Counted from the stretch's first letter, positions 9,320 to 20,575 are shown. The stretch is DNA of 64,000 bases from Leifsonia sp. AK011 (GCF_013410945.1 NZ_JACCCH010000001.1:806001-870000), one strand, 5' to 3'. Notes: generated by a model not told the origin, from the letters alone. Numbers and translations: made by a program.

Positions 9320-9973
9320 ATGGCTAACGCTTCGCTCAACGTCGTCGACACCTCTGGCAAGAAGACCGGCTCGGTCGACCTGCCCGCGGAGATCTTCGAC
9401 GTTCAGACCAACGTTCCGCTCATCCACCAGGTCGTCGTAGCCCAGCTCGCAGCAGCGCGCCAGGGTACGCACAAGACCAAGGGTCGCGGCGAGGTTTCCG
9501 GCTCCGGCAAGAAGCCCTTCAAGCAGAAGGGCACCGGCCGCGCTCGCCAGGGTTCCGTCCGTGCTCCCGAGCACCGTGGTGGTGGAACCGTTCACGGTCC
9601 CCAGCCGCGTGACTACTCGCAGCGCACCCCCAAGAAGATGATCGCCGCAGCCCTGCTCGGTGCCATCTCCGACCGCGCCCGCGGCGAGCGTCTCACCATC
9701 GTCGACTCGTTCGGCAAGGGTGACGTCCCCTCGACCAAGGGTGCAGCAGCGTTGCTCGCCTCGATCCCCGGCAAGAGCATCCTCGTGGTTCTCGAGCGCG
9801 GTGACGAGGTCGGTTACAAGTCGTTCCGCAACCTGAAGAACGTGCACGTGCTCTGGTCCGACCAGCTCAACGCGTACGACGTCATCGTCAGCGACGACAT
9901 CGTCTTCACCCAGGCTGCATACGAGGCGTTCGTCGCTTCGAAGTCCTCCAGCAAGGAAGAGGTCAGCGCATGA
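9320..9973 (+). CDS. rplD: 50S ribosomal protein L4
   Basis: 217 residues. The glycine- and arginine-rich segment [17 protein letters not shown] is the L4 loop that lines the peptide exit tunnel. It starts 4 bases after rplC and overlaps rplW by 4 bases (ATGA at 9970), so the two are translationally coupled. In other bacteria L4 represses its own operon through the rpsJ leader. Its C-terminus is Ser/Lys/Glu rich. Confidence 0.97.
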   Translation: MANASLNVVDTSGKKTGSVDLPAEIFDVQTNVPLIHQVVVAQLAAARQGTHKTKGRGEVSGSGKKPFKQKGTGRARQGSVRAPEHRGGGTVHGPQPRDYSQRTPKKMIAAALLGAISDRARGERLTIVDSFGKGDVPSTKGAAALLASIPGKSILVVLERGDEVGYKSFRNLKNVHVLWSDQLNAYDVIVSDDIVFTQAAYEAFVASKSSSKEEVSA

Positions 9974-10269
9974 CGCTCACATACAAGGACCCGCGCGACA
10001 TCATCCTCGCGCCCGTCGTTTCCGAGAAGAGCTACAGCCTGATCGACAACGGCAAGTACACGTTCGTGGTGGACCCCCGCGCCAACAAGACGGAGATCAA
10101 GCTCGCCATCGAGAAGATCTTCGACGTCAAGGTCGAGTCCGTGAACACCCTCAACCGCGTCGGCAAGGTGGGTCGTACCCGCTTCGGCTCGGGTAAGCGC
10201 AAGGACACCAAGCGCGCCATCGTCACGCTCAAGAGTGGCTCCATCGACATCTTCACCGCGGTCGGCTAG
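9970..10269 (+). CDS. rplW: 50S ribosomal protein L23
   Basis: 99 residues, usual size. [29 protein letters not shown] and the [16 protein letters not shown] block are typical of L23, which sits at the tunnel exit and docks trigger factor and SRP. The start overlaps the rplD stop in an ATGA. Confidence 0.97.
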   Translation: MTLTYKDPRDIILAPVVSEKSYSLIDNGKYTFVVDPRANKTEIKLAIEKIFDVKVESVNTLNRVGKVGRTRFGSGKRKDTKRAIVTLKSGSIDIFTAVG

Positions 10270-10286
10270 GGGCAGAGAGATCAATC

Positions 10287-11126
10287 ATGGCTATTCGTAA
10301 GTACAAGCCCACGACTCCCGGTCGTCGCGGTTCCTCGGTTGCAGACTTCGCCGAGATCACGCGTTCGACCCCGGAGAAGTCGCTGCTGCGTCCGCTGCCC
10401 AAGACGGGTGGCCGCAACAACGCCGGTCGCATCACGTCGCGTCACATCGGTGGTGGCCACAAGCGCCAGTACCGTGTGATCGACTTCAAGCGCAACGACA
10501 AGGACGGCGTGGATGCCCGCGTCGCCCACATCGAGTACGACCCGAACCGCACGGCGCGCATTGCGCTCCTGCACTACGTGGACGGCACCAAGCGCTACAT
10601 CATTGCTCCCAACAAGCTGAACCAGGGCGACATCGTCGAGTCCGGTCCTGCCGCGGACATCAAGCCGGGTAACAACCTGCCCCTGAAGAACATCCCCGTC
10701 GGTACCGTCATCCACATGATCGAGCTCCGTCCCGGCGGCGGCGCGAAGATGGCCCGCTCCGCGGGTGCATCCGTTCGCCTCGTCGCGAAGGACGGCCCCT
10801 ACGCTCAGCTGCGTCTGCCCTCGGGCGAGATCCGCAACGTGGATCTCCGCTGCCGCGCGACCATCGGCGAGGTCGGCAACGCCGAGCAGTCGAACATCAA
10901 CTGGGGCAAGGCCGGCCGCATGCGCTGGAAGGGCGTCCGCCCGACCGTTCGTGGTGTCGCCATGAACCCCGTTGACCACCCGCACGGTGGTGGTGAGGGC
11001 AAGACGTCCGGTGGACGTCACCCCGTCACCCCCTGGGGCCAGAAGGAAGGCCGTACGCGTAAGCGCAACCTTCCCAGTGACCAGCTCATCGTTCGCCGCC
11101 GCAACGTCGGCAAGAAGCGCAAGTAG
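10287..11126 (+). CDS. rplB: 50S ribosomal protein L2
   Basis: 279 residues. The C-terminal [23 protein letters not shown] block contains the conserved histidine needed for peptidyl transfer, and the N-terminus carries [19 protein letters not shown]2 binds domain IV of 23S rRNA and helps subunits join. It starts 17 bases after rplW, with GGGGCAGAGAG upstream. Confidence 0.98.
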   Translation: MAIRKYKPTTPGRRGSSVADFAEITRSTPEKSLLRPLPKTGGRNNAGRITSRHIGGGHKRQYRVIDFKRNDKDGVDARVAHIEYDPNRTARIALLHYVDGTKRYIIAPNKLNQGDIVESGPAADIKPGNNLPLKNIPVGTVIHMIELRPGGGAKMARSAGASVRLVAKDGPYAQLRLPSGEIRNVDLRCRATIGEVGNAEQSNINWGKAGRMRWKGVRPTVRGVAMNPVDHPHGGGEGKTSGGRHPVTPWGQKEGRTRKRNLPSDQLIVRRRNVGKKRK

Positions 11127-11137
11127 GAGTACCGAAG

Positions 11138-11419
11138 ATGCCACGCAGTCTGAAGAAGGGCCCCTTCGTCGACGACCACCTGCTGCAGAAGGTCGTCAAG
11201 GCGAATGAGGCCGGTAGCAAGAACGTGATCAAGACCTGGTCGCGCCGTTCGATGATCATCCCGGCGATGCTGGGTCACACCATCGCGGTGCACGACGGTC
11301 GCAAGCACATCCCCGTGTTCGTCACCGAGACGATGGTCGGGCACAAGCTCGGCGAGTTCTCGCCGACCCGCACCTTCCGCGGCCACGAGAAGGATGACAA
11401 GAAGGGACGCCGCCGCTAA
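11138..11419 (+). CDS. rpsS: 30S ribosomal protein S19
   Basis: 93 residues, normal length. [19 protein letters not shown] and the [17 protein letters not shown]-terminal motif are diagnostic. S19 forms a head complex with S13. The TAATG at its end overlaps rplV by one base. Confidence 0.98.
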   Translation: MPRSLKKGPFVDDHLLQKVVKANEAGSKNVIKTWSRRSMIIPAMLGHTIAVHDGRKHIPVFVTETMVGHKLGEFSPTRTFRGHEKDDKKGRRR

Positions 11420-11820
11420 TGGTCGAAGCAATCGCCCGCGTGAAGCACATCCGCGTCACGCCCATGAAGGCGCGTCGAGTCGTCAACCTCATCCGTGGAA
11501 AGCAGGCGGAAGAGGCGCTCGCGATCCTCAAGTTCGCACCCCAGAGCGCAAGCGAGCCTGTCTACAAGCTCGTCGCCGCGGCCATGGCCAACGCACGCGT
11601 GAAGGCGGATGCCACGAACAGCTTCCTCGACGAGCAGGACCTGTTCGTCTCGGCAGCCTTCGTTGACGAGGGAACGACCCTGAAGCGGTTCCGTCCGCGT
11701 GCTCAGGGCCGCGCCGCCCAGATCCTCAAGCGCACGAGCCACATCACCGTGGTCCTCGCGACGCCCGACCACATTGCCCCGGCCGCTACCAGCGCCAAGG
11801 CCAAGGCAGGGAAGAACTAA
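11419..11820 (+). CDS. rplV: 50S ribosomal protein L22
   Basis: 133 residues. The core motifs [20 protein letters not shown] and [25 protein letters not shown] are L22, whose hairpin reaches into the exit tunnel (macrolide-related site). The C-terminus has an Ala/Lys extension of about 15 residues. It overlaps both neighbours by one base (TAATG). Confidence 0.97.
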   Translation: MVEAIARVKHIRVTPMKARRVVNLIRGKQAEEALAILKFAPQSASEPVYKLVAAAMANARVKADATNSFLDEQDLFVSAAFVDEGTTLKRFRPRAQGRAAQILKRTSHITVVLATPDHIAPAATSAKAKAGKN

Positions 11821-12605
11821 TGGGACAGAAGGTAAACCCGTACGGTTTCCGTCTGGGAATCACCACCGACCACGTGTCGCGTTGGTTCTCCGACAGCACG
11901 AAGCCGGGACAGCGTTACAGCGACTACGTCGCCGAGGACGTCAAGATCCGCAACCTGCTCAAGACGTCGCTCGACCGTGCGGGCGTTGCCCGCATCGAGA
12001 TCGAGCGCACTCGTGACCGCGTTCGCGTCGACATCCACACCGCCCGCCCGGGCATCGTGATCGGTCGCCGTGGCGCGGAGGCCGAGCGTATTCGCACGGA
12101 CCTCGAGAAGCTCACGGGCAAGCAGATCCAGCTCAACATCCTCGAGGTCAAGAACCCCGAGGCTGAGGCTCAGCTCGTCGCGCAGGGTATTGCAGAGCAG
12201 CTCTCCGCTCGTGTGGCGTTCCGCCGCGCGATGCGCAAGGGCCTGCAGGGTGCCCAGCGTGCCGGCGCCAAGGGTGTTCGCATCCAGGTCTCCGGTCGCC
12301 TCGGCGGCGCGGAGATGAGCCGTTCCGAGTTCTACCGTGAGGGCCGCGTCCCGCTGCACACGCTCCGCGCCAACATCGACTACGGCTTCTACGAGGCCCG
12401 TACGACGTTCGGTCGTATCGGCGTGAAGGTGTGGATCTACAAGGGCGACATCACGAACAAGGAGCTGGCGCGCGAGCAGGCCAGCCAGAAGTCATCCCGT
12501 CCGGAGCGTCGTGACGACCGTGGCGGCGACCGCCGCGACAGCCGTCCCCCGCGCAATTCCGCCCCCAAGGCGGAGGCACCGGTCGCAACAGGAGTTGAGG
12601 CGTAA
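11820..12605 (+). CDS. rpsC: 30S ribosomal protein S3
   Basis: 261 residues. It has an N-terminal S3 domain, a type II KH domain ([25 protein letters not shown] region) and the C-terminal [31 protein letters not shown] block. A basic, charged tail of about 40 residues (residues 220-261, [19 protein letters not shown]) exceeds the E. coli protein. S3 lines the mRNA entry tunnel. Confidence 0.97.
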   Translation: MGQKVNPYGFRLGITTDHVSRWFSDSTKPGQRYSDYVAEDVKIRNLLKTSLDRAGVARIEIERTRDRVRVDIHTARPGIVIGRRGAEAERIRTDLEKLTGKQIQLNILEVKNPEAEAQLVAQGIAEQLSARVAFRRAMRKGLQGAQRAGAKGVRIQVSGRLGGAEMSRSEFYREGRVPLHTLRANIDYGFYEARTTFGRIGVKVWIYKGDITNKELAREQASQKSSRPERRDDRGGDRRDSRPPRNSAPKAEAPVATGVEA

Positions 12606-12607
12606 CC

Positions 12608-13027
12608 ATGTTGATCCCACGCAAGGTCAAGCACCGCAAGCAGCACCACCCCGGCCGTAGTGGCCAGGCCACTGGTGGAACCGTGGTCAGCTTCGGCGAG
12701 TTCGGCATCCAGGCTCTCACTCCCGCGTACGTGACCAACCGCCAGATCGAGGCGGCACGTATCGCGATGACCCGTCACATCAAGCGTGGTGGAAAGGTGT
12801 GGATCAACATCTACCCCGACCGCCCGCTGACCAAGAAGCCCGCTGAAACCCGCATGGGTTCCGGTAAGGGTTCGGTCGAGTGGTGGGTCGCCAACGTCAA
12901 GCCGGGTCGCGTCCTCTTCGAGGTCGCCGGTGTCGACGAGCAGCTCGCTCGTGAGGCCATGACCCGTGCAATTCACAAGCTGCCCCTCAAGGCACGCATC
13001 ATCAAGCGCGAGGAGGGCGACGCGTAA
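12608..13027 (+). CDS. rplP: 50S ribosomal protein L16
   Basis: 139 residues, normal. [19 protein letters not shown] and [23 protein letters not shown] are diagnostic of L16, which contacts the A-site tRNA elbow. The Arg in [13 protein letters not shown] is the residue hydroxylated by RoxA-type oxygenases in E. coli. One-base overlap with rpmC. Confidence 0.98.
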   Translation: MLIPRKVKHRKQHHPGRSGQATGGTVVSFGEFGIQALTPAYVTNRQIEAARIAMTRHIKRGGKVWINIYPDRPLTKKPAETRMGSGKGSVEWWVANVKPGRVLFEVAGVDEQLAREAMTRAIHKLPLKARIIKREEGDA

Positions 13028-13344
13028 TGGCGATCGGATCCAAGGAGCTCGCTCCCGTTGAGCTCGACACCTTCGAAGACGACCGTCTCGTCGAGGAGCT
13101 GAAGAAGAGCAAGGAAGAGCTGTTCAACCTGCGCTTCCAGTCCGCAACGGGCCAGCTCGAAAGCCACGGCCGCATTCGTGCGGTCAAGCGCGACATCGCG
13201 CGTATCTACACGGTCATCCGTGAGCGCGAGCTCGGCATCCGGGCAACACCCGCGGTTGTCGAAGCCCCCGCGAAGGCGACCAAGAAGACCACCAAGAAGA
13301 CCGAGGCTTCGGCTGAGGTCACCGAAGAGACGAAGGAGGCGTAG
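13027..13344 (+). CDS. rpmC: 50S ribosomal protein L29, C-terminally extended
   Basis: 105 residues, against 63-80 in most bacteria. The two-helix L29 core spans about residues 14-75 ([25 protein letters not shown]). The remaining 30 residues are Lys/Thr/Glu/Ala rich and probably disordered. L29 sits near the tunnel exit. It lies 2 bases before rpsQ. Confidence 0.96.
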   Translation: MAIGSKELAPVELDTFEDDRLVEELKKSKEELFNLRFQSATGQLESHGRIRAVKRDIARIYTVIRERELGIRATPAVVEAPAKATKKTTKKTEASAEVTEETKEA

Positions 13345-13346
13345 TC

Positions 13347-13667
13347 ATGGCCAACACTTCGACAAGCTCAGTGCAAGGGTCGGATGCAACCGACACGGCT
13401 GAGACCGCCGAGCTCGCTCGCGGTTACCGCAAGACGCGCCGCGGCTACGTGACCAGCGACAAGATGGACAAGACCATCGTCGTCGAGGTCGAGGACCGCG
13501 TGAAGCACCCCCTGTATGGCAAGGTCATCCGCCGCACCTCCAAGGTTAAGGCGCACGACGAGGCCGGCACCGCCGGCATCGGTGACCTCGTCATCATCAG
13601 TGAGACCCGCCCGCTCAGCGCCACGAAGCGCTGGCGCCTGGTGGAGATCCTCGAGAAGGCGAAGTAA
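13347..13667 (+). CDS. rpsQ: 30S ribosomal protein S17, N-terminally extended
   Basis: 106 residues. The OB-fold S17 core begins near residue 26 ([33 protein letters not shown]). The first 25 residues ([11 protein letters not shown]...) are low complexity, and residues 3-9 are encoded by the REP-like repeat at 13355-13373. GGAGG at 13335-13339 supports ATG 13347. Confidence 0.96.
   Translation: MANTSTSSVQGSDATDTAETAELARGYRKTRRGYVTSDKMDKTIVVEVEDRVKHPLYGKVIRRTSKVKAHDEAGTAGIGDLVIISETRPLSATKRWRLVEILEKAK
13355..13373. repeat. REP-like element inside rpsQ
   Basis: CACTTCGACAAGCTCAGTG has CACT/AGTG ends and matches the CTTCGACAAGCTCAG type of short interspersed repeat. It lies in the codons for the N-terminal tail of S17, outside the conserved fold. 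Confidence 0.6.
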
Positions 13668-13670
13668 CTC

Positions 13671-14039
13671 ATGCTGCAGCAGGAATCACGAGTCAAGGTT
13701 GCCGACAACACCGGCGCCAAGGAGCTCCTGACGATCCGCGTCCTCGGTGGCTCCGGCCGTCGTTACGCCGGCCTCGGTGACGTCATCGTCGCCACCGTCA
13801 AGGACGCCATCCCCGGCGGAAACGTCAAGAAGGGTGACGTCGTCAAGGCCGTCATCGTTCGTGTCGTCAAGCAGACCCGTCGTCCCGACGGTTCGTACAT
13901 CAAGTTCGACGAGAACGCTGCCGTCATCCTGAAGGCCGACGGGGACCCCCGTGGTACCCGTATCTTCGGGCCGGTCGGCCGCGAGCTTCGTGACAAGAAG
14001 TTCATGAAGATCATCTCGCTCGCTCCGGAGGTGCTGTAA
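13671..14039 (+). CDS. rplN: 50S ribosomal protein L14
   Basis: 122 residues, exact family length. [28 protein letters not shown] and the [28 protein letters not shown] end are invariant L14. It sits at the subunit interface and is a target of the silencing factor RsfS. Starts 3 bases after rpsQ. Confidence 0.99.
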   Translation: MLQQESRVKVADNTGAKELLTIRVLGGSGRRYAGLGDVIVATVKDAIPGGNVKKGDVVKAVIVRVVKQTRRPDGSYIKFDENAAVILKADGDPRGTRIFGPVGRELRDKKFMKIISLAPEVL

Positions 14040-14041
14040 CC

Positions 14042-14461
14042 ATGGCAAACATTCGTAAGGGCGACATCGTCCAGGTCATCTCGGGTCCTTCGCAGGCCCG
14101 CGGAGGAGACCGTGGCAAGCAGGGTCGTGTCATCGGAATCGACAGCGCGAAGAACCGCGTGATCGTGGAGGGTGTCAACTACGTCACCAAGCACGTCAAG
14201 GTCGGCCAGACCCAGCGCGGCACGAAGACCGGTGGTATCGAGACGATGGAGGCACCGATTCACGTGTCCAACGTCGCGCTCGTCGACCCCGACACCAAGC
14301 AGCCGGCTCGCGTCGGGTTCCGCGAGGAGACGGATGACCGCGGCAAGACCGTGCGTGTCCGCTACTTCAAGCCGTCCCGTCGTGCCGAGGGCAAGAAGAA
14401 GGCCACCAAGGCCACGACCAAGAAGTCCGTCGAGAAGTCGACGGAAGAGGACTCTGAATAA
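14042..14461 (+). CDS. rplX: 50S ribosomal protein L24, C-terminally extended
   Basis: 139 residues, against about 104. The N-terminal KOW motif ([31 protein letters not shown]) and [16 protein letters not shown] identify L24, an assembly initiator. The last 30 or so residues are a Lys/Thr/Ser tail. The stop overlaps rplE by one base (TAATG). Confidence 0.97.
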   Translation: MANIRKGDIVQVISGPSQARGGDRGKQGRVIGIDSAKNRVIVEGVNYVTKHVKVGQTQRGTKTGGIETMEAPIHVSNVALVDPDTKQPARVGFREETDDRGKTVRVRYFKPSRRAEGKKKATKATTKKSVEKSTEEDSE

Positions 14462-15066
14462 TGGCGAAGACCACTACTGCCGCGAAGGCTGGCGCCGAGG
14501 GCACCTACCAGCCGCGCCTCAAGCAGAAGTACCGCAACGAGATCGCTGCGCAGCTGAAGAAGGACTTCGGCTTCACGAACGTGCACCAGGTGCCCGGCAT
14601 CGTGAAGGTCGTCGTCAACACCGGTGTCGGCGAGGCCGCCCGCGACTCGAAGATCATCGACGGCGCGGTCAAGGACCTCACCGCCATCACCGGTCAGAAG
14701 CCGCAGGTCACCGCCGCTCGCAAGTCCATCGCGCAGTTCAAGCTGCGTGAGGGCCAGCCGATCGGCGCCCACGTCACCCTCCGTGGTGACCGTGCCTGGG
14801 AGTTCATCGACCGCCTGGTGAGCCTTGCGCTTCCCCGTATCCGCGACTTCCGTGGTCTCTCGGACCGCCAGTTCGACGGCAACGGCAACTACACCTTCGG
14901 TCTCACGGAGCAGTCGATGTTCCACGAGATCGACCAGGACAAGATCGACCGCGTTCGTGGTTTCGACATCACTGTCGTGACCACCGCGAAGAACGACGAC
15001 GAGGGTCGCGCGCTGCTCAAGGCGCTCGGGTTCCCGTTCCGTTCCTCGGACGCAGCTACCAACTGA
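14461..15066 (+). CDS. rplE: 50S ribosomal protein L5
   Basis: 201 residues, slightly longer than usual because of an N-terminal [16 protein letters not shown] tail. The core [33 protein letters not shown] and [22 protein letters not shown] is L5, which binds 5S rRNA and contacts S13. In most actinobacteria rpsN (zinc S14) follows; here it does not. Confidence 0.98.
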   Translation: MAKTTTAAKAGAEGTYQPRLKQKYRNEIAAQLKKDFGFTNVHQVPGIVKVVVNTGVGEAARDSKIIDGAVKDLTAITGQKPQVTAARKSIAQFKLREGQPIGAHVTLRGDRAWEFIDRLVSLALPRIRDFRGLSDRQFDGNGNYTFGLTEQSMFHEIDQDKIDRVRGFDITVVTTAKNDDEGRALLKALGFPFRSSDAATN

Positions 15067-15097
15067 GCTCGTCACGAGACCCAGTCGCTAGAGAAGG

Positions 15098-15122
15098 TCG
15101 GCAGCGGTGTACCGCTCGCCGA
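15098..15122 (+). other. Strong hairpin between rplE and rpsH
   Basis: TCGGC (15098-15102) plus AGCGGT (15103-15108) pair with ACCGCT (15111-15116) plus GCCGA (15118-15122), with C15117 bulged. No T-run follows. The 84-base gap where rpsN usually lies contains no reading frame for S14. Confidence 0.6.
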
Positions 15123-15150
15123 AACCAACTAACAGAAAGTAAGTAAGCAC

Positions 15151-15549
15151 ATGACGATGACAGATCCGGTCGCAGACCTGCTGACCAGACTGCGTAACGC
15201 CAACTCGGCGTACCACGACCAGGTGTCGCTGCCCAGCAGCAAGCTGAAGTCGCACATCGCGGAGATCCTCAAGACCGAGGGTTACATCTCCGCGTGGAAG
15301 GTCGAGGACGCCCGCGTGGGCCAGACCCTCACGATCGACCTCAAGTACGGCCCCAACCGCGAGCGCTCCATTGTGGGCATCAAGCGCGTGTCCAAGCCGG
15401 GTCTCCGCGTGTACGCGAAGTCCACGGAGATCCCCAAGGTCCTCGGCGGCCTCGGCGTTGCGATCCTGTCCACCTCCTCCGGGCTCCTCACGGACAAAGA
15501 GGCGACTCAGAAGGGCGTGGGTGGGGAAGTCCTCGCCTACGTGTGGTAA
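15151..15549 (+). CDS. rpsH: 30S ribosomal protein S8
   Basis: 132 residues, normal length. [23 protein letters not shown] and the C-terminal [35 protein letters not shown] are typical. S8 binds helix 21 of 16S rRNA and, in E. coli, represses the spc operon by binding its mRNA. AGAAAGTAAGTAAG precedes the ATG. Confidence 0.98.
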   Translation: MTMTDPVADLLTRLRNANSAYHDQVSLPSSKLKSHIAEILKTEGYISAWKVEDARVGQTLTIDLKYGPNRERSIVGIKRVSKPGLRVYAKSTEIPKVLGGLGVAILSTSSGLLTDKEATQKGVGGEVLAYVW

Positions 15550-15555
15550 CCGGTC

Positions 15556-16092
15556 ATGTCACGTATTGGACGACTTCCCATCGCGATCCCTTCCGGGGTC
15601 GAGGTGAAGATCGACGGCCAGGCCGTCGCTGTCAAGGGCCCGAAAGGTGAGCTCTCGCTCACCGTGAAGAACCCCATCGAGGTTGTGATCGAGGATGGCC
15701 AGCTGCTGGTCACCCGTCCCGACGACGAGCGCGAGTCGCGTTCGCTCCACGGCCTCACCCGCACGCTCATCGCGAACCAGATCATCGGTGTCACCGATGG
15801 CTACACCAAGGGCCTCGAGGTCGTCGGAACCGGTTACCGGGTCGCGGCCAAGGGCAACTCGGTCGAGTTCGCTCTCGGGTACTCCCACCCCATCACGGTC
15901 GACCCGCCCGCGGGCATCACGTTCACCGTCGAGGGAAACAACAAGCTGACCGTCAGCGGCATCGACAAGCAGGCCGTTGGCGAGGTCGCGGCGAACATTC
16001 GCAAGCTGCGCAAGCCCGAACCCTACAAGGGCAAGGGTGTGCGGTACGCGGGCGAAGTTGTCCGTCGCAAGGCCGGAAAGAGTGGTAAGTAA
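15556..16092 (+). CDS. rplF: 50S ribosomal protein L6
   Basis: 178 residues, exact family length. [21 protein letters not shown] and the C-terminal [24 protein letters not shown] motif are conserved L6, which lies near the sarcin-ricin loop. Six bases after rpsH. Confidence 0.98.
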   Translation: MSRIGRLPIAIPSGVEVKIDGQAVAVKGPKGELSLTVKNPIEVVIEDGQLLVTRPDDERESRSLHGLTRTLIANQIIGVTDGYTKGLEVVGTGYRVAAKGNSVEFALGYSHPITVDPPAGITFTVEGNNKLTVSGIDKQAVGEVAANIRKLRKPEPYKGKGVRYAGEVVRRKAGKSGK

Positions 16093-16094
16093 TC

Positions 16095-16466
16095 ATGGGT
16101 CTCGGAACCAGAGGTAAGAGCAAGTCGGCGGCCAAGGGTCGTCGCCACGCACGGCTCCGCAAGAAGATCGTCGGCACCGAGCTGCGTCCACGTCTCGTGG
16201 TCACCCGCTCAGCGCGCCACGTCTTCGTCCAGGTGGTCGACGACGCGAAGGGTCACACCCTCGCCTCGGCATCCACGCTCGAGTCCGACCTGCGCACGTT
16301 CGACGGTGACAAGACCGCGAAGGCGAAGAAGGTCGGCGAGCTCGTTGCCGAGCGCGCGAAGAAGGCGGGCATCGAGTCCGTCGTCTTCGACCGCGGCGGC
16401 AACCGTTACGCGGGACGAGTCGCGGCAATCGCCGACGGCGCCCGGGAAGGTGGTCTGAGCCTGTGA
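16095..16466 (+). CDS. rplR: 50S ribosomal protein L18
   Basis: 123 residues. [35 protein letters not shown] and [26 protein letters not shown] are L18, which binds 5S rRNA. The stop overlaps the GTG of rpsE (GTGA, 16463-16466). Confidence 0.98.
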   Translation: MGLGTRGKSKSAAKGRRHARLRKKIVGTELRPRLVVTRSARHVFVQVVDDAKGHTLASASTLESDLRTFDGDKTAKAKKVGELVAERAKKAGIESVVFDRGGNRYAGRVAAIADGAREGGLSL

Positions 16467-17173
16467 GCACCGAAGAGACAACGAACAAGGAGCAGGACGT
16501 GACCGCAGAGGTTACTGAGGCACCCGCCGCTGTGGCGGATGCACCCGCAACCGACACGACGAGCGAGCCCCGCGAGGCCCGCCGTGGCAGCCGCGAGCGC
16601 AACCCCAACCGCGACCGCGGCCAGGGCCGTGACGCCGAGAAGAGCCAGTTCCTCGAGCGCGTCGTGACCATCAACCGCGTGTCCAAGGTCGTCAAGGGTG
16701 GTCGTCGCTTCAGCTTCACCGCCCTCGTGGTCGTCGGAGACGGCAACGGAATGGTCGGCGTCGGCTACGGCAAGGCGCGCGAAGTTCCGCTCGCGATCTC
16801 CAAGGGCGTCGAGGAGGCGAAGAAGAACTTCTTCCGCGTCCCCCGCGTCGGAGCGACGATCCCGCACCCCGTCCAGGGTGAGGCCGCGGCTGGCGTTGTG
16901 CTGCTGCGTCCCGCATCCGCCGGTACCGGTGTTATCGCCGGTGGTCCGGTCCGCGCCGTGCTCGAGTGCGCCGGCATCCACGACGTCCTGAGCAAGTCGC
17001 TCGGTTCGTCGAACACGATCAACATCGTGCACGCCACCGTTGCTGCCCTCAAGCAGCTCGAGGAGCCCCGCGCGGTCGCCGCGCGTCGTGGCCTCGAGGT
17101 GGAGCACGTCGTACCGGCACGCCTCCTGCGTGCCGAGGCCGAAGCTTCGGCCGCAGCGAAGGCAGGTGTCTGA
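16463..17173 (+). CDS. rpsE: 30S ribosomal protein S5
   Basis: 236 residues from GTG 16463, longer than the typical 165-200. The first 55 residues are a Thr/Glu/Ala then Arg/Asn-rich tail (SREPNRDRG-like). The conserved core starts at [24 protein letters not shown]5 shapes the mRNA entry and decoding fidelity. GTGA overlap with rplR and TGATG overlap with rpmD indicate coupling. Confidence 0.97.
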   Translation: MSTEETTNKEQDVTAEVTEAPAAVADAPATDTTSEPREARRGSRERNPNRDRGQGRDAEKSQFLERVVTINRVSKVVKGGRRFSFTALVVVGDGNGMVGVGYGKAREVPLAISKGVEEAKKNFFRVPRVGATIPHPVQGEAAAGVVLLRPASAGTGVIAGGPVRAVLECAGIHDVLSKSLGSSNTINIVHATVAALKQLEEPRAVAARRGLEVEHVVPARLLRAEAEASAAAKAGV

Positions 17174-17358
17174 TGGCCGCGCGCCTGAAGGTGACCCAGA
17201 TCAAGTCCAAGATCAGTGAAAAGCAGAACCAGCGCGACACGCTGCGCAGCCTGGGCCTGCACCGCATCGGAGATGTTGTCGTCCGCGAGGACAACAAGCA
17301 GAACCGCGGCTACGTGCGCACGGTTGCTCACCTCGTGAAGGTTGAGGAGATTGACTAA
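17173..17358 (+). CDS. rpmD: 50S ribosomal protein L30
   Basis: 61 residues, normal. The sequence [17 protein letters not shown], then [18 protein letters not shown], is typical bacterial L30. ATG 17173 overlaps the rpsE stop by one base, and its own TAA overlaps the rplO ATG. It is short and sits inside a longer open frame that starts upstream. Confidence 0.96.
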   Translation: MAARLKVTQIKSKISEKQNQRDTLRSLGLHRIGDVVVREDNKQNRGYVRTVAHLVKVEEID

Positions 17359-18131
17359 TGGCTGACGAAGCTACCCCCAAGAAGGCCGCTGCAGAGAAGG
17401 CGCCGGCAAAGGCCGCTGCGCCCAAGGCTGCTGCTGCCAAGGCTGCCGACAAGCCGGCCGCCGAGAAGAAGGCTCCGGCCAAGGCTGCCGCCGACAAGAA
17501 GCCGGCCGCTGAGAAGGCGCCAGCCGCCAAGGCCCCGGCTGCCAAGGCAGCTGCCAAGCCCGCTGCGGAGAAGGCGCCCGCAAAGGCTGCCGCCGCGAAG
17601 TCGGACGACGCAGTCGCAGAGAAGGCTCCGGCCAAGGCGACCGCAAGCAAGCCAGCCGCGAAGAAGGCACCCGCTGCCGACGTCGCGGCACGCCCTCAGG
17701 TGCTCAAGGCCCACCACCTTCGTCCCGCCACCGGCGCGAAGAAGGACAAGACCCGCGTCGGACGCGGTGAGGGCTCGAAGGGTAAGACCGCGGGTCGCGG
17801 AACCAAGGGAACCAAGGCTCGTTACTCGGTGCGTCCGGGCTTCGAGGGCGGCAACCTGAACTTCGTGATGCGTGCGCCGAAGCTGCGCGGGTTCAAGAAC
17901 CCGTTCCGCGTCGAGTACCAGGTCGTGAACCTCGAGAAGCTCGCCGAGCTGTACCCGAAGGGTGGGGATGTCACGGTCAGTGATCTCGTCGCCAAGGGTG
18001 CCGTTCGCAAGAACGAGAAGGTCAAGGTTCTCGGCTCGGGTGATATTGCGGTTAAGCTGAACGTTGCAGTCGACAAGGTCTCCGGCTCTGCTGAGCAGAA
18101 GATCGTCGCGGCTGGTGGTTCGGTTAACTAA
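17358..18131 (+). CDS. rplO: 50S ribosomal protein L15 with histone-H1-like N-terminal tail
   Basis: 257 residues, against about 145-150 in the family. Residues 1-112 are almost only Ala, Lys, Pro and Glu in repeats such as EKAPAKAA, resembling the C-terminal domain of histone H1 or HU-type basic tails. The L15 domain starts near residue 115 ([34 protein letters not shown]) and is complete. ATG 17358 has GAGGAG 7 bases upstream. No ribosome site precedes an internal start such as GTG 17700, so the tail is probably translated. Its role is unknown; nucleic acid binding is an inference from composition. Confidence 0.95.
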   Translation: MADEATPKKAAAEKAPAKAAAPKAAAAKAADKPAAEKKAPAKAAADKKPAAEKAPAAKAPAAKAAAKPAAEKAPAKAAAAKSDDAVAEKAPAKATASKPAAKKAPAADVAARPQVLKAHHLRPATGAKKDKTRVGRGEGSKGKTAGRGTKGTKARYSVRPGFEGGNLNFVMRAPKLRGFKNPFRVEYQVVNLEKLAELYPKGGDVTVSDLVAKGAVRKNEKVKVLGSGDIAVKLNVAVDKVSGSAEQKIVAAGGSVN

Positions 18132-18155
18132 CCAGCCGACCTGTCTGGCTTTATT

Positions 18156-18186
18156 CGGGTGGGGCACCACGGCGGTGTCCCACCCG
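18156..18186 (+). terminator. Hairpin between rplO and secY
   Basis: A 13-bp stem runs 18156-18168 against 18174-18186 (CGGGTGGG.../...CCCACCCG, one G-T pair) with a 5-base loop. No T-run follows, and secY starts 29 bases on. It may attenuate rather than end transcription. Confidence 0.5.
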
Positions 18187-18214
18187 ACTGCACCCCCTAA
18201 GTATCGGAGGCCTT

Positions 18215-19530
<1,316 letters not shown>

Positions 19531-19534
<4 letters not shown>

Positions 19535-20151
19535 CCCTTCGAGAGCCTCAGGGCAAGGGCTCCCGGTTCCTTCTGATTGGCCCACCCGGCGCGGGCAAGG
19601 GCACTCAGGCAGCTCGCCTTGCGGAGTTCTACGGCGTTCCGGCGATCTCGACCGGCGACATCTTCCGCAGCAACGTCTCCAACCAGACGGAGCTGGGCAT
19701 GCAGGCCAAGGCCTACATGGATGCCGGTGACAACGTTCCGGATTCGCTCACGAACGACCTCGTGCGAGACAGGCTGTCGGACATGGATGCCGCGGGCGGG
19801 TTCCTGCTCGACGGTTACCCGCGCACGGTCGACCAGGTCCGCGAGCTCGATGCGATCCTGCTCAGTCACGGTCATTCTCTCGATGCGGTGATCGAACTCG
19901 TCGCGGACCCTGAGGTCGTCATCGAGCGCCTGCGCCTCCGTGGGGCCGAGCAGGGGCGATCGGATGACACGGACAGTGTCGTGCGCCACCGCCTCGAGGT
20001 CTACCGCGAGCAGACCGAGCCGCTCGTCCAGATCTACGGATCGCGGGGTGTGCTCGCGAAGGTCGACGGCATCGGCACGATCGATGAGGTTACGGACCGC
20101 ATTACCTCGGCTCTGAGCGAACGCGGCCTCGCCGCGCCAGAATCCGCTTGA
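19531..20151 (+). CDS. adk: Adenylate kinase with repeat-derived N-terminus
   Basis: 206 residues, short-lid type (RGAEQGRSDD in place of the zinc lid). It converts ATP plus AMP to 2 ADP. The P-loop GPPGAGKGTQ is at residues 17-26, whereas it normally begins near residue 7. The extra ten residues (MTLREPQGKG) are largely encoded by the repeat at 19535-19553, which overlaps the secY stop/adk start junction. GTG 19531 overlaps secY by 4 bases; I see no better start closer to the P-loop. Confidence 0.95.
19535..19553. repeat. REP-like element at the secY/adk junction
   Basis: CCCTTCGAGAGCCTCAGGG differs by a single base from the element in pcrA (63598-63616). It begins right after the secY stop and encodes adk residues 3-8, LREPQG. 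Confidence 0.7.
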
Positions 20152-20176
20152 TTCGACAGGATTATTAGCCTAAGCT
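20148..20176 (+). promoter_or_regulatory. infA promoter
   Basis: TTGATT (20148-20153) and TAAGCT (20171-20176) are 17 bases apart. The region TTAGCCTAAGCT and a downstream TTGGTGT closely match the rplM promoter at 26343. Confidence 0.65.
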
Positions 20177-20285
20177 CGATCTTTGGTGTTTACGGGCCGT
20201 TTTTGTCGTGCCCGCGGCTTCCTTGGAGGCCACGCACCAAATCCCACGCAGACCAGCGAACAACACTTCTAACGACGAAGAGGAT

Positions 20286-20507
20286 ATGGCCAAGAAAGAC
20301 GGCGTCATCGAGATTGAAGGCTCGGTGGTCGAAGCGCTTCCCAACGCGATGTTCCGCGTTGAGTTGACGAACGGCCACAAGGTCCTCGCTCACATCTCGG
20401 GCAAAATGCGACAGAACTACATCCGGATCCTTCCTGAGGACCGCGTAGTTGTGGAGCTCAGCCCCTACGATCTGACCCGCGGCCGCATCACCTACCGCTA
20501 CAAGTAG
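20286..20507 (+). CDS. infA: Translation initiation factor IF-1
   Basis: 73 residues, family length. [42 protein letters not shown] and the RGRITYRYK end are classic OB-fold IF-1, which blocks the A site during initiation. The ATG at 20286 follows GAAGAGGA; a longer upstream frame (from 20208) has no family support. A leader of about 100 bases contains a GGCTTCC/GGAGGCC hairpin. First gene of the alpha operon. Confidence 0.98.
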   Translation: MAKKDGVIEIEGSVVEALPNAMFRVELTNGHKVLAHISGKMRQNYIRILPEDRVVVELSPYDLTRGRITYRYK

Positions 20508-20575
20508 ACGTTCGCTGAGAAGTAACGTCCCGTGGCACAGCCATGGGTACGAAGACAGCGAAAAGGAACGAAATC

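Noticed and set aside
17700-18131. rplO starting at GTG 17700 (core L15 only)
   Set aside because: No ribosome site precedes it, whereas ATG 17358 has GAGGAG and the usual overlap with rpmD.
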